NCBI GenBank assembly: GCA_016200445.1
Contig: JACQEQ010000154.1
Span: forward strand, 1 to 29,098
Length of the DNA stretch: 29,098 bases
Origin: Gammaproteobacteria bacterium
Lineage (GTDB): Bacteria; Pseudomonadota; Gammaproteobacteria; SG8-11
Direction: 5' to 3'
The position numbers were made by a program, and so were the translations under genes. How positions within the stretch are numbered: the first letter of the stretch is position 1; every line of letters begins with the position of its first letter. The notes beneath the pieces are model-generated. The model was not told the origin of the DNA. It worked only from the letters and a program-made list of their open reading frames with translations, and did not search any database. Shown in pieces: positions 1 through 6,580 of the stretch.

Positions 1-1
1 G

Positions 2-427
2 GTGCCCAGCTCTGGCAAGGTGCTGACCGGCGGTGTGGACGCCAATGCCTTGCAGCGCCCCAAACGGTTCTTCGGCGCGGCGCGCAACATCGAAGAAGGC
101 GGTAGCTTGACAATTATCGCCACCGCACTGGTCGACACCGGCTCGCGCATGGACGAAGTGATTTACGAAGAGTTCAAAGGCACCGGCAATATGGAAATCC
201 ACTTGGACCGCAAAATGTCCGAGAAGCGCATTTACCCGTCCATCAGCATCAATCGCAGCGGTACCCGCCGCGAAGAATTAATGGTCAGCCCGGAAGATCT
301 GCAAAAAATGTGGATCTTGCGCAAATTGCTTAATCCGATGGACGAATCCGCCGCAATGGAATTCATCATCGACAAATTGCGTGCAACCAAAAATAATTCT
401 GAATTCTTCGATTCAATGAAGCGTTAA
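2..427 (+). CDS. rho: Transcription termination factor Rho, C-terminal part (5' end outside window)
   Basis: Rho is the hexameric RNA-dependent ATPase that ends transcription at Rho-dependent terminators in the cytoplasm. The visible 141 residues match the C-terminal third of the roughly 420-residue family. They include the stretch GGVDANALQRPKRFFGAARN, the segment TIIATALVDTGSRMDEVIYE, the arginine-rich part DRKMSEKRIYPSI and a tail ending in FFDSMKR. Reading starts at base 2 only because the window cuts the gene; the first GTG is an internal valine codon, not a start. The Walker motifs lie upstream of the window. The reading frame is intact to the TAA stop. An ankyrin lipoprotein gene follows after 23 bases on the same strand, so the two may share a transcript. 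Confidence 0.97.
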   Translation: MPSSGKVLTGGVDANALQRPKRFFGAARNIEEGGSLTIIATALVDTGSRMDEVIYEEFKGTGNMEIHLDRKMSEKRIYPSISINRSGTRREELMVSPEDLQKMWILRKLLNPMDESAAMEFIIDKLRATKNNSEFFDSMKR

Positions 428-450
428 TTTCCATTCACGTAGATTGCGCC

Positions 451-1230
451 ATGCGATTGCTGCGCATTTGCATCTTCTCTTTACTGCTCGCCCTGTCAGG
501 GTGCGGTGGCGAATCGTATTCCTTGTTGATGCAGGCTGCGCGCTTTGGTGACGCGCAAGGCGTATCGAAATATGCCGCCGAAGGTCTCGACGTTAATGAA
601 AAATCCAAACAAGGCAAAACTGCGCTGATTCTTGCGGCAGGCGCTGGCCACGCCAAGGTCGTAGAAGCGCTGATCGGCTTGGGCGCGGATGTTCAAGCGC
701 ACGACAATAATGGCGCAACTGCCTTGATACTCGCCGCCACCGAAGGCCACGCGGACGCGGTGCGGGTGCTGCTTAGCCACGGCGCCGATGTCGCCGCCAA
801 AGACCATGATGGCGGCACCGCTCTGTTAAACGCGGTTTTTTTCGGCTACCGCGACGCGGCGGCCGAATTGTTGAAATACAAAAAAGGCATTGCTGCGCCG
901 GATCTGAACGAAGCCATGTTGATTGCGGCCGGCATGGGTCATATCGATATCGTGAAGGACATGATTCAGAGCCAACTCAGCGTCAACGTGATGGGACTCA
1001 ACAACCGCACCCCCTTGATGGCGGCAGTCAAATTCGGCCGTATGGATACTGTGCGTTTACTGCTGGAGAACGGCAGCGATCCCTCGCCTAAAGACAGCGA
1101 GGGCAATACCGCGTTGATGGTTGCTCAGGACGAAGGCAAGCAGGAGATGATTGAAATCCTCGAAAAAGCGCTCGCTTCCAAATCGGCATCAGCACCGGCA
1201 CCGGCCGCCACACTCAACAACGCGAAATAA
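451..1230 (+). CDS. Ankyrin-repeat lipoprotein
   Basis: The 259-residue product starts with a lipoprotein signal: MRLLR, a hydrophobic stretch, then a lipobox LSGC with Cys18 as the likely lipidation site. About seven ankyrin repeats of roughly 33 residues follow from residue 25 to 245. Several show the TALxxAA...GH...VxxLL...GAD consensus, for example around residues 56-88 and 89-121. The last 15 residues are Ala/Ser/Pro-rich. Ankyrin repeats bind proteins, so a periplasmic or membrane-anchored binding role is inferred; the partner is unknown. The gene lies 23 bases after rho with no obvious ribosome binding site before the ATG. It converges with an operon holding a second, shorter ankyrin lipoprotein and two cytochromes, which hints at a related role. 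Confidence 0.9.
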   Translation: MRLLRICIFSLLLALSGCGGESYSLLMQAARFGDAQGVSKYAAEGLDVNEKSKQGKTALILAAGAGHAKVVEALIGLGADVQAHDNNGATALILAATEGHADAVRVLLSHGADVAAKDHDGGTALLNAVFFGYRDAAAELLKYKKGIAAPDLNEAMLIAAGMGHIDIVKDMIQSQLSVNVMGLNNRTPLMAAVKFGRMDTVRLLLENGSDPSPKDSEGNTALMVAQDEGKQEMIEILEKALASKSASAPAPAATLNNAK

Positions 1231-1250
1231 GTTGAGCTCCGGCCCCAGCG

Positions 1251-1277
1251 CAGCGCGTCGCGCTGTCTAGTTATTTT
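1251..1277 (+). terminator. Weak intrinsic terminator after rho/ankyrin
   Basis: The stem CAGCGC (1251-1256) pairs with GCGCTG (1260-1265) around a GTC loop. A T-rich stretch, TCTAGTTATTTTGTA, follows on the + strand. It sits between the converging ankyrin and cytochrome genes. The short stem and interrupted T run make it a modest candidate. Confidence 0.35.
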
Positions 1278-1312
1278 GTACTTGTTTGATCACCATCAAG
1301 AACGCAGCACTC

Positions 1313-1981
1313 TTACCACCACTTGCCCGAGCCCGCATGCGGCACGCTGTGGCAACGTTCGCAAATGAATAGCGAGAACGCCACCTTGTCGTGGCATACC
1401 CCGCAATACTCGCCGCGCAGTACTTTATTCATCGACACCGGATTGGCGCCACGGCGTGGAATAAAAATCTTCGGATGACAGTTGCTGCAATCCAGCCAGC
1501 GGGTGTGTTGCAGATGCGGAAAGCGTACGTGCGGCATGTCCTTGGTATTAGTGAACAGAATATCCATGTCCATTACCAGCATCTCGCCTTTGCCTGTCAA
1601 GCTCGGACGCGGCTCTATTAAACCCTGGTCGAGGGCCTTGACCCAATTCACTTGCTGACGGCGATCAAGCGGAAAGTCTTTGAGTGCCACGGTCGGGTCT
1701 TGCAGCACGTTGATAGCGTCGTTATTGGCATCGTGTTCGCCATCGTCGTGCAGTGTTTCAATCGATTTTATGGTTACGACGCTAAGCTCTTTGCGCGGCG
1801 GATCGGGGATCAATTTGGCTGGCGCTGGCGGAACTTCACTCGCTGCTGCGCTGGAATTTTCCATGGCCTTGGCCAGCGCATTTTCTGCGGCTGTCGCACG
1901 TGGATTCTGCGTTTGGCAGCTCAACAACATCGCCACCGCAGCGAATGCACCTGCTGTCTGCCATGAACGCGCGGCAGACAT
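1313..1981 (-). CDS. c7-type triheme cytochrome lipoprotein (copy 1)
   Basis: The 222-residue product carries a signal with lipobox LLSC (Cys22). Its C-terminal third holds three heme attachment motifs: CSNCH (165-169), CGVCH (193-197) and CERCH (207-211). Extra histidines (for example FPHLQHTRW and SVPH) could be distal ligands. This fits the c(7)-type triheme domain family, whose members carry electrons in the periplasm or at the outer membrane. The middle part, about residues 70-160, is shared with the neighbouring cytochrome, so the two are tandem paralogues. The ATG at 1981 is chosen because it lies 5 bases after the stop of the upstream gene; a GTG at 1996 would add five residues and overlap it. 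It is the last gene of a three-gene operon. The redox partner and physiological role are not shown by the sequence. Confidence 0.9.
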   Translation of the reverse strand: MSAARSWQTAGAFAAVAMLLSCQTQNPRATAAENALAKAMENSSAAASEVPPAPAKLIPDPPRKELSVVTIKSIETLHDDGEHDANNDAINVLQDPTVALKDFPLDRRQQVNWVKALDQGLIEPRPSLTGKGEMLVMDMDILFTNTKDMPHVRFPHLQHTRWLDCSNCHPKIFIPRRGANPVSMNKVLRGEYCGVCHDKVAFSLFICERCHSVPHAGSGKWW

Positions 1982-1986
1982 GCCCA

Positions 1987-2649
1987 CTACCACCACTTCT
2001 TCGGCGATTTATCATGCGGCACACTGTGGCAACGCTCGCAGATCCACAGCGAGAACGCGACCTTGTCATGGCAACGTCCGCAAAACTCACCGGCCAAAAT
2101 TGCGTCCATGCCAATCTTGTTGGCACCGCGCTGCGGCTTGAATATCTTGGGATGGCAATTACTGCAATCTAGCCAACGGGTGTGCGCAATGTGCGGAAAT
2201 CGCACCCACGGCATGGAGCCGGTATTGGTAAACATAATGTCCATGTCCATGAACAACATGCCTTCTGCACCCGTGAGAGTTTCGCGCGGCTCGATGAGAT
2301 TCTGTTCAAGCGCCGTTACCCAATTCACTCCACCGCGCCGGTCTTGCGGAAATTTCATTAACGCATCCGCAGGTTCTTGCAGCGACTTGATGGCTGGATT
2401 TTCCGGGTCGTGAATACCGTCGCTGCGTAAAGGCTCGACTTGGACTTTGTCGGCGAAATAGCGATTGTCGTTAAAATGCTTGCCGCCCTGCCCAACGCCA
2501 CTCTCCACAATGTATTGCGCTGCGCGCGAATTGGGTTTGAGCGGAACGGAAGAATTGTCAACACATGAGCCCAACAACGCCGCCGCACTGCAATAAGCCA
2601 CAACGACGAACCGCATGCGCATTAGCGGCGATGTGGACGCTAGCTGCAT
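1987..2649 (-). CDS. c7-type triheme cytochrome lipoprotein (copy 2)
   Basis: The 220-residue product has a lipoprotein signal ending in LLGSC (Cys29). Three CxxCH motifs sit at its C-terminal end: CSNCH (162-166), CGRCH (190-194) and CERCH (204-208). Both copies share blocks such as WVTALEQ/WVKALDQ, MDMDIxFTNT, VRFPH and HTRWLDCSNCHPKIF, and both end in KWW. The ATG at 2649 shares its A with the TGA stop of the preceding ankyrin gene (TGATG), a classic coupling arrangement. Internal ATGs at 2622 and 2616 are alternative starts and keep the signal intact. The family transfers electrons via bis-His type hemes; here a membrane-anchored periplasmic role is inferred from the lipobox. Confidence 0.9.
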   Translation of the reverse strand: MQLASTSPLMRMRFVVVAYCSAAALLGSCVDNSSVPLKPNSRAAQYIVESGVGQGGKHFNDNRYFADKVQVEPLRSDGIHDPENPAIKSLQEPADALMKFPQDRRGGVNWVTALEQNLIEPRETLTGAEGMLFMDMDIMFTNTGSMPWVRFPHIAHTRWLDCSNCHPKIFKPQRGANKIGMDAILAGEFCGRCHDKVAFSLWICERCHSVPHDKSPKKWW

Positions 2650-3185
2650 CAGTACTTACCGCCCGCAGCTTCCAAGACTTGCAGAACATCGTTTTGGCCT
2701 TCCATTTTAGCTACTTGCGTCGGCGAACGCCCGCCAGGGTCGCGGATATTAATTGACGCGCCATTCGCAATCAGCGACTTCACCACCTCAACGTGTCCGC
2801 GGTTAACGGCCCAGAACAGCGCAGTCCAGCCGTTTTCATCGACGGCATTGGGATTGGCGCCTCGCTCGAGAAATAGATTCACTAGGTCAATGTGTCCTTT
2901 GCTCGCAGCACGAATCAATGACGTGCTCCCAGTGTCGTCGTGTACGTCCACTTTTGCGCCGGCATCGAGTAGCGCGCGCACCGTGTCTACGTGACCTGCC
3001 CGCGCAGCATGCATCAGCGCTGTCCAACCGTATTTATTGCGCTCTTCGAGCGCTGCGCCAGCAGCAATTGCCGACTTTATCTGCGCCGTGTCGCCATCTT
3101 GCGCCAATTTCATAAGCGGAGTATTGCCATCACAACCGACCAGCAACATCGCTGTAACGAAAATCCACACCAACGTATTATTCAT
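2649..3185 (-). CDS. Ankyrin-repeat lipoprotein, first gene of cytochrome operon
   Basis: Taken from the ATG at 3185, the 178-residue product begins MNNTLVWIFVTAMLLVGC, an ideal lipoprotein signal with Cys18. The longer open frame to 3332 would bury this signal behind 49 residues without family features, so it is rejected. Five ankyrin repeats fill the rest (about residues 20-175), with clear units starting YGWTALMHAARAGHVDTV and NGWTALFWAVNRGHVEVV. Its stop overlaps the start of the downstream triheme cytochrome by one base. This points to translational coupling and probably a physical or functional link to the cytochromes. It is shorter than the ankyrin lipoprotein downstream of rho but similar in plan. 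Confidence 0.88.
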   Translation of the reverse strand: MNNTLVWIFVTAMLLVGCDGNTPLMKLAQDGDTAQIKSAIAAGAALEERNKYGWTALMHAARAGHVDTVRALLDAGAKVDVHDDTGSTSLIRAASKGHIDLVNLFLERGANPNAVDENGWTALFWAVNRGHVEVVKSLIANGASINIRDPGGRSPTQVAKMEGQNDVLQVLEAAGGKY

Positions 3186-3215
3186 CAACCCGCTACCCTT
3201 ACGAACATGCGTACC

Positions 3216-3244
3216 ATCATAATGACTGATGCTTTGTTCTACAA
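3216..3244 (-). promoter_or_regulatory. Candidate sigma-70 promoter of ankyrin/cytochrome operon
   Basis: On the minus strand TTGTAG (3244-3239) is followed by a 17-base spacer and TATGAT (3221-3216). The -10 box differs from consensus at one position and the -35 matches only TTG. The start codon at 3185 lies about 30 bases downstream of the -10 box. Confidence 0.4.
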
Positions 3245-3278
3245 TTAATCTCGTCCACCTCAAACAAGACACGACACC

Positions 3279-3602
3279 ATGCTGATGTTCGAGTGCCCGC
3301 ACTGCAAACAAGCAACTCTGACCTTTAAACAAAAGTTACTGGCAGGAAAGTGGTGCGATGTGATTTGCCCAAACTGCGGCGGACGCAGCTGCGCCTACCC
3401 TGCCCTGCTCGTCGTGCTGTATTTTTTCTACACCTGGGACGTGATGTTGTTTGGCTATCTCACGGTGCACGAAACTAGTGTTTTGTACCTCGGCGTCATG
3501 ATCGGCGGCTGGTTGTTACTTGAGATGTTTGGCATCAGCCTGCCCTTGGCGCGCATGAAATCAACATCGCCCGCAACGACCCCCGGCAACCCTCCTCGAT
3601 AA
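3279..3602 (+). CDS. Small zinc-ribbon membrane protein, function unknown
   Basis: The 107-residue product opens with two cysteine pairs typical of a zinc ribbon: CPHC at 6-9 and CPNCGG at 30-35, with further Cys at 26 and 38. Two hydrophobic segments follow, about residues 40-60 and 66-90, and then a short polar tail. A cytoplasmic metal-binding head on a two-helix membrane anchor is the likely layout. No named family is recognised and no function is proposed. It is transcribed divergently from the cytochrome operon across a 93-base gap. A second in-frame ATG at 3285 is equally possible because no ribosome binding site is evident. Confidence 0.7.
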   Translation: MLMFECPHCKQATLTFKQKLLAGKWCDVICPNCGGRSCAYPALLVVLYFFYTWDVMLFGYLTVHETSVLYLGVMIGGWLLLEMFGISLPLARMKSTSPATTPGNPPR

Positions 3603-3688
3603 TCAAGTCACCTGTTAAACCACAGAAAATCAGAGCTGAGAAATCAATCACAAATACCGGTGTTAGGTCAGCCCATATTCGAACCGAT

Positions 3689-3735
3689 AACAATTCTGAA
3701 CTGTTCCAACGTTATTGGCCGGTGCCGGATATAAT
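3689..3735 (+). promoter_or_regulatory. Inverted-repeat operator and -10 box upstream of the Irr-like gene
   Basis: AACAATTC-T-GAACTGTT (3689-3705) is an 8-1-8 inverted repeat with 7 of 8 positions paired. A perfect TATAAT lies at 3730-3735, with no good -35 box at the usual distance. The repeat covers the place where RNA polymerase would bind. Fur-family repressors bind such odd-centred inverted repeats, so autoregulation by the downstream gene is inferred. The sequence differs from the classic Fur box. Confidence 0.5.
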
Positions 3736-3792
3736 ACGGACAGAGCTTGGGCTCAGTTGCCCCTAGCCATTTGTCATGAGGTAGAGTGCATT

Positions 3793-4215
3793 ATGAAAGA
3801 AATCGTGCGCGTACTGACCCACCTGGGAATTTCACCCACTCCGCAACGCGTGGAGATCGCTGCCGCTATGTTGTACAAGCCGCAGCATCTGTCCGCCGAA
3901 CAAGTGCTGCACATGGTGAATCAAACCAGCAACGTAGTATCCAAGGCAACGGTCTACAACACGCTAGGATTATTCGCGCGCAAAGGCCTGGTGCGCGAAG
4001 TCATCGTTGACCCCAACAAAGTGTTCTACGACTCCAACACCGACCACCACCATCATTTTTACAATGTCGTGACCGGCGAACTCATCGACGTAGAAGCAAC
4101 CCACCTGGATATCGCTAAACTACCCCAAAGCCCGCACGGCACTGCCTGCGAAGGTATCGATGTCATTATCCGTGTGCGTCCCGTCGAAAATGCAGCCCCG
4201 GCAAAAACGGATTGA
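3793..4215 (+). CDS. Fur-family transcriptional regulator, Irr-like
   Basis: The 140-residue product has the Fur fold: an N-terminal winged helix (about 1-80) with TPQRVEIAAAML and the recognition-helix region SKATVYNTLGLFARKGLV, then a dimerisation domain. It carries four histidines in a row in DHHHHFYNVVTGEL (84-97), a hallmark of the Irr (iron/heme response) branch. It lacks the paired CxxC structural zinc motifs of Fur, Zur and PerR and has a single cysteine (119). Irr proteins control heme and iron genes. The ATG at 3793 is chosen because the family starts there; the frame extends to 3715 but would run through the TATAAT at 3730-3735. An inverted repeat just upstream suggests autoregulation. 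Its neighbours are heme proteins, which fits an iron/heme theme. Confidence 0.88.
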   Translation: MKEIVRVLTHLGISPTPQRVEIAAAMLYKPQHLSAEQVLHMVNQTSNVVSKATVYNTLGLFARKGLVREVIVDPNKVFYDSNTDHHHHFYNVVTGELIDVEATHLDIAKLPQSPHGTACEGIDVIIRVRPVENAAPAKTD

Positions 4216-4233
4216 TTCACCGGATTGATTCAC
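4208..4233. repeat. 13-bp tandem duplication over a stop codon
   Basis: CGGATTGATTCAC occurs twice in direct tandem (4208-4220 and 4221-4233). The first copy contains the TGA stop of the Fur-family gene. It looks like a recent slippage or duplication event with no coding effect. Confidence 0.85.
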
Positions 4234-4238
4234 CGCGC

Positions 4239-4267
4239 TTGACGCATTAAAACCGACTCTTTACCAT
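4239..4267 (+). promoter_or_regulatory. Sigma-70 promoter of tRNA-Thr
   Basis: TTGACG (4239-4244), a 17-base spacer and TACCAT (4262-4267) form a good sigma-70 promoter. The tRNA begins about 70 bases further on, a plausible 5' leader removed by RNase P. No other gene lies between them. Confidence 0.6.
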
Positions 4268-4338
4268 CGCTTGCCTCGTTCCCTGCTCGTTTTTCGCGCA
4301 GTAAGTTGTAAGCCTCCGCGAGCATGCCACAGCAATAC

Positions 4339-4414
<76 letters not shown>

Positions 4415-4528
4415 TTCTAATATCTAATAAATTCGCTATTGGCTCACCGCAGTGCACAGGTACCGCGTCGCAGCGCTACCGGAACGATACTGAATAAGTC
4501 TCGTACTGGCGCTACAGTTGGCAAGCAC

Positions 4529-4546
4529 GTTACTCGCACGAGTAAC
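4529..4546. repeat. Perfect 8-bp inverted repeat in tRNA-IS gap
   Basis: GTTACTCG and CGAGTAAC flank a CA loop in the gap between tRNA-Thr and the IS630 relic (4415-4553). There is no T run after it on either strand, so it is not a convincing terminator. Nothing else is recognised in this gap. Confidence 0.4.
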
Positions 4547-4553
4547 GCAGCTA

Positions 4554-4790
4554 TTGATCCGGCTCGATGAAGTTTGAAGTCTTCATACAGCATACTTTAC
4601 GCGCGGGTCCTGGAAGTATTTTTTTACGCGCTCGGGTGATTGTTCCAAGGTTCGCATGTGCTTGGTTCCCGCTGCCTTCAATTTGGCCTTGGTGTGTGCC
4701 GGAATTTTTGAGCCGATGGCGTGCTTCAAGTTCGCATTGAGCCGTTACTCCGGATTCAACTCCGGACTGTAACTGGGCAGGTACGCAGTT
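4554..4790 (-). mobile_element. IS630-family relic: terminal inverted repeat plus transposase C-terminus
   Basis: The minus strand encodes the end of an IS630/Tc1-type transposase. YLPSYSPELNPE is followed by an in-frame TAA (4745-4747), then RLNANLKHAIG and EQSPERVKKYFQDPRVKYAV before a TGA at 4585-4583. The motif SPELNPxE normally contains the last catalytic acid, so the stop falls at or next to a key residue. The left end, from TTGATCCGG at 4554, is a terminal repeat preceded by TA, the IS630 target dinucleotide. The N-terminal part is absent; similarity ends near 4790, where protease sequence takes over. It is inactive. The same terminal repeat bounds the MITE at 24365-24493. Confidence 0.85.
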
Positions 4791-4820
4791 GGATTTTCCG
4801 GATTAATATTCGCGCATAAG

Positions 4821-5252
4821 ATGGGGCATTGTATGGCCACGCTACTTTGCTATTTTCTAGCGCGTCATTTCGACAGTCCGTTGCTATTTGCGACATCGTA
4901 CGCGGAATTTTTCATCACCCTCTTCAATCTCGTTTCGATTTCTCCGCTCGACGGCAGCCGGATTACCGCCATCATCTCGCGCAAGATCTGGTGGATTGGC
5001 GCGCCATTGTTGCTGGTGTTGTTCTTTTACTTAAAAAGCCCGATGCTCTTGCGCATTGCGCTACTCGCCATACCTCAGCTCATCGCCGTATGGCGCAACG
5101 AGATGCCCCCCGGAGCCAATCCCGGCTATTCCAGCGTGCCGGTGGGACAGCGTGCGATTTATGCACTTTGGTAGCTGGGCTTGACAGCACTCCTGGCGGT
5201 GATGAGCTATGAAGCTCATCTAATGTTAAATAATGGAATTGACACTCATTAA
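4821..5252 (+). pseudogene. M50 (site-2 type) metalloprotease fragment, decayed
   Basis: The + strand frame resembles the C-terminal half of M50 membrane proteases. A hydrophobic segment is followed by FFITLFNLVSISPLDGSRI, where the family has NLxPxxPLDGGR with a zinc-binding Asp; here the second Gly is Ser. Two more hydrophobic stretches follow. The N-terminal half with the HExxH zinc site is missing, cut at the junction with the IS630 relic. A TAG at 5172-5174 interrupts the frame, which then continues as LGLTALLAVMSYEAHLML to a TAA at 5250-5252, as expected for the family's C-terminus. So there are two lesions, a 5' truncation and a nonsense codon. Any product from the ATG at 4821 would be 117 residues without the catalytic HExxH. 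Confidence 0.75.
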
Positions 5253-5294
5253 TTACCTGCGGGCACAAGTCGTTCAACACCGTCCTCACTCAAC

Positions 5295-6158
5295 ATGCGT
5301 CAGGTAATCATTGCTTCTGCGGTTCTTCCCTTGATCCTGGTGGTCGCAACTCTTGGCGCCGGCGAGGTGCTCAGCGCTCACGCAAATAGGGCTGTCGGTT
5401 TGCCACCCGTCGAACTAGAAGCTACGTCAGTTACGCTTGACGCCCCGGTTAGGGGGACGGTCTCGGGATGGTTTGTTCGCGGTGCGCCGGGGCTTGGCGC
5501 GGTCTTGCTGCTGCATGGCGTACGCAGTGATCGCCGCCAAATGATAGGACGGGCAAAGTTTCTCCATGCCGCCGGGTACTCGGTGTTGCTCGTAGACCTT
5601 CCTGCTCATGGAGAAAGCAGCGGACAACGCATCTCGTATGGATACCGCGAGGCGGAAGGGGTCAAAGCCGCCACGCGTTACCTAAGACAAACGCTGCCTG
5701 GCGAGCGAATCGCAGCCATCGGGGTCTCCCTCGGTGCGGCCGCAATTGTGCTGTCGGGCGACAGACCTGCGCTAAACGCAGTTGTCCTTGAGTCGATGTA
5801 CCCCAGCATTGAGGACGCAGTAACAGATCGATTGAGCATCCACTTTGGATCGTTCGGCGCCCATTTTGCTCCAGTCCTCCTGTGCCAGTTACCTGTGTGG
5901 CTTGGTATATCCGCTGCTTCGTTGCGGCCCATCGATCACATTTCTTCACTCCACGCACCCGTACTGATTGCTTCGGGTACAGAGGACCAGCACACCACAG
6001 TGCCTGAAACGCAGCGTCTCTTTGCAACTGCGGCCGAACCCAAGGAACTGTGGTTAGTTGAAGGTGCTGCACATGTAGATTTACATGCGTTCGATCCACG
6101 AGCTTATGAGTCCAAGGTGTCCGGCTACTTGTTCAAGCACCTACGAAATCCCGGCTAA
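5295..6158 (+). CDS. Alpha/beta hydrolase with N-terminal membrane anchor or signal
   Basis: The 287-residue product begins with a hydrophobic segment (residues 4-22), a signal peptide or uncleaved anchor. An alpha/beta hydrolase fold follows. Recognisable parts are the LLLHGVRSD oxyanion region (71-79), LLVDLPAHGESSG (98-110), the nucleophile elbow GVSLGA with Ser145, the acid region GTEDQH (Asp231) and the late histidine GAAHVDLH (His260). The complete triad suggests an active serine esterase, lipase or peptidase; the substrate cannot be told. The start is the only ATG near the frame opening, and no clear ribosome binding site precedes it. It stands alone, between a pseudogene and the DUF3494 cluster. 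Confidence 0.85.
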   Translation: MRQVIIASAVLPLILVVATLGAGEVLSAHANRAVGLPPVELEATSVTLDAPVRGTVSGWFVRGAPGLGAVLLLHGVRSDRRQMIGRAKFLHAAGYSVLLVDLPAHGESSGQRISYGYREAEGVKAATRYLRQTLPGERIAAIGVSLGAAAIVLSGDRPALNAVVLESMYPSIEDAVTDRLSIHFGSFGAHFAPVLLCQLPVWLGISAASLRPIDHISSLHAPVLIASGTEDQHTTVPETQRLFATAAEPKELWLVEGAAHVDLHAFDPRAYESKVSGYLFKHLRNPG

Positions 6159-6460
6159 CCGTTCCGTCGAGTGGCAGGACTAGACCGGCCGGCGGCATAC
6201 CGATCTGAAATCGTTCGCGTAGATAAATGACAAGACCGTGATATATCGCGGGAAAGCGCGCCGCTACTTAAGCTGTCATTCGCCCCACAAAAATCCCTCT
6301 CAGGCTCCCCTTCCAGTAGCCGACCATGTGTACAACAGCCTGCTACAGCATTGCACGCCCGATCCGTAAACGAGTCGAGTATTGACATAAAACTGCTTCG
6401 CTACGACGCCTCGCTGAATGGCGACTGCCAAAAGGCTGTGAGCGCGTTTCCTTAGCATCA
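6159..6460. other. Intergenic stretch without recognisable gene
   Basis: About 300 bases between the hydrolase and the first shared promoter motif. I see no convincing coding frame, hairpin terminator or repeat. The short frames present lack family features and ribosome binding sites. Confidence 0.5.
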
Positions 6461-6463
6461 TGT

Positions 6464-6505
6464 GTACGGCAGCGAACGGTGTGTGTTGGATGGAAGGCAT
6501 ACAAA
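6464..6505 (+). promoter_or_regulatory. Shared promoter motif, site 1 (DUF3494 lipoprotein)
   Basis: GTACGGCAGCGAACGGTG (6464-6481) is followed by TACAAA at 6500-6505, 36 bases after the motif start. The motif has two ACGGY-like half-sites ten bases apart, one helical turn, and reaches into the -35 region. This geometry suits an activator that touches RNA polymerase. The ATG of the target gene is 117 bases downstream of the motif start. The same layout recurs at 8609, 9522 and 10541, and on the minus strand at 22353. Confidence 0.7.
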
Positions 6506-6580
6506 GGCTCACGAACATGGACGCAGGATATTTCATGGAGCTTAGCCTTTTAACATTGCCTTACACACAGAGAGACTCAC

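Noticed and set aside
3193..3210. CTACCCTTACGAACATGC before the zinc-ribbon gene, partly like the shared motif
   Set aside because: Only about 11 of 16 positions fit and no -10-like hexamer lies at the fixed offset.
4829..5212. A 127-codon + strand frame overlapping the M50 remnant
   Set aside because: It has no family features; the overlapping frame encodes the recognisable M50 segments.
6506..6580. Leaders of the DUF3494 genes considered as c-di-GMP or other riboswitches
   Set aside because: Leaders are only about 65-80 bases, differ from gene to gene and show no conserved pairing or known riboswitch core.
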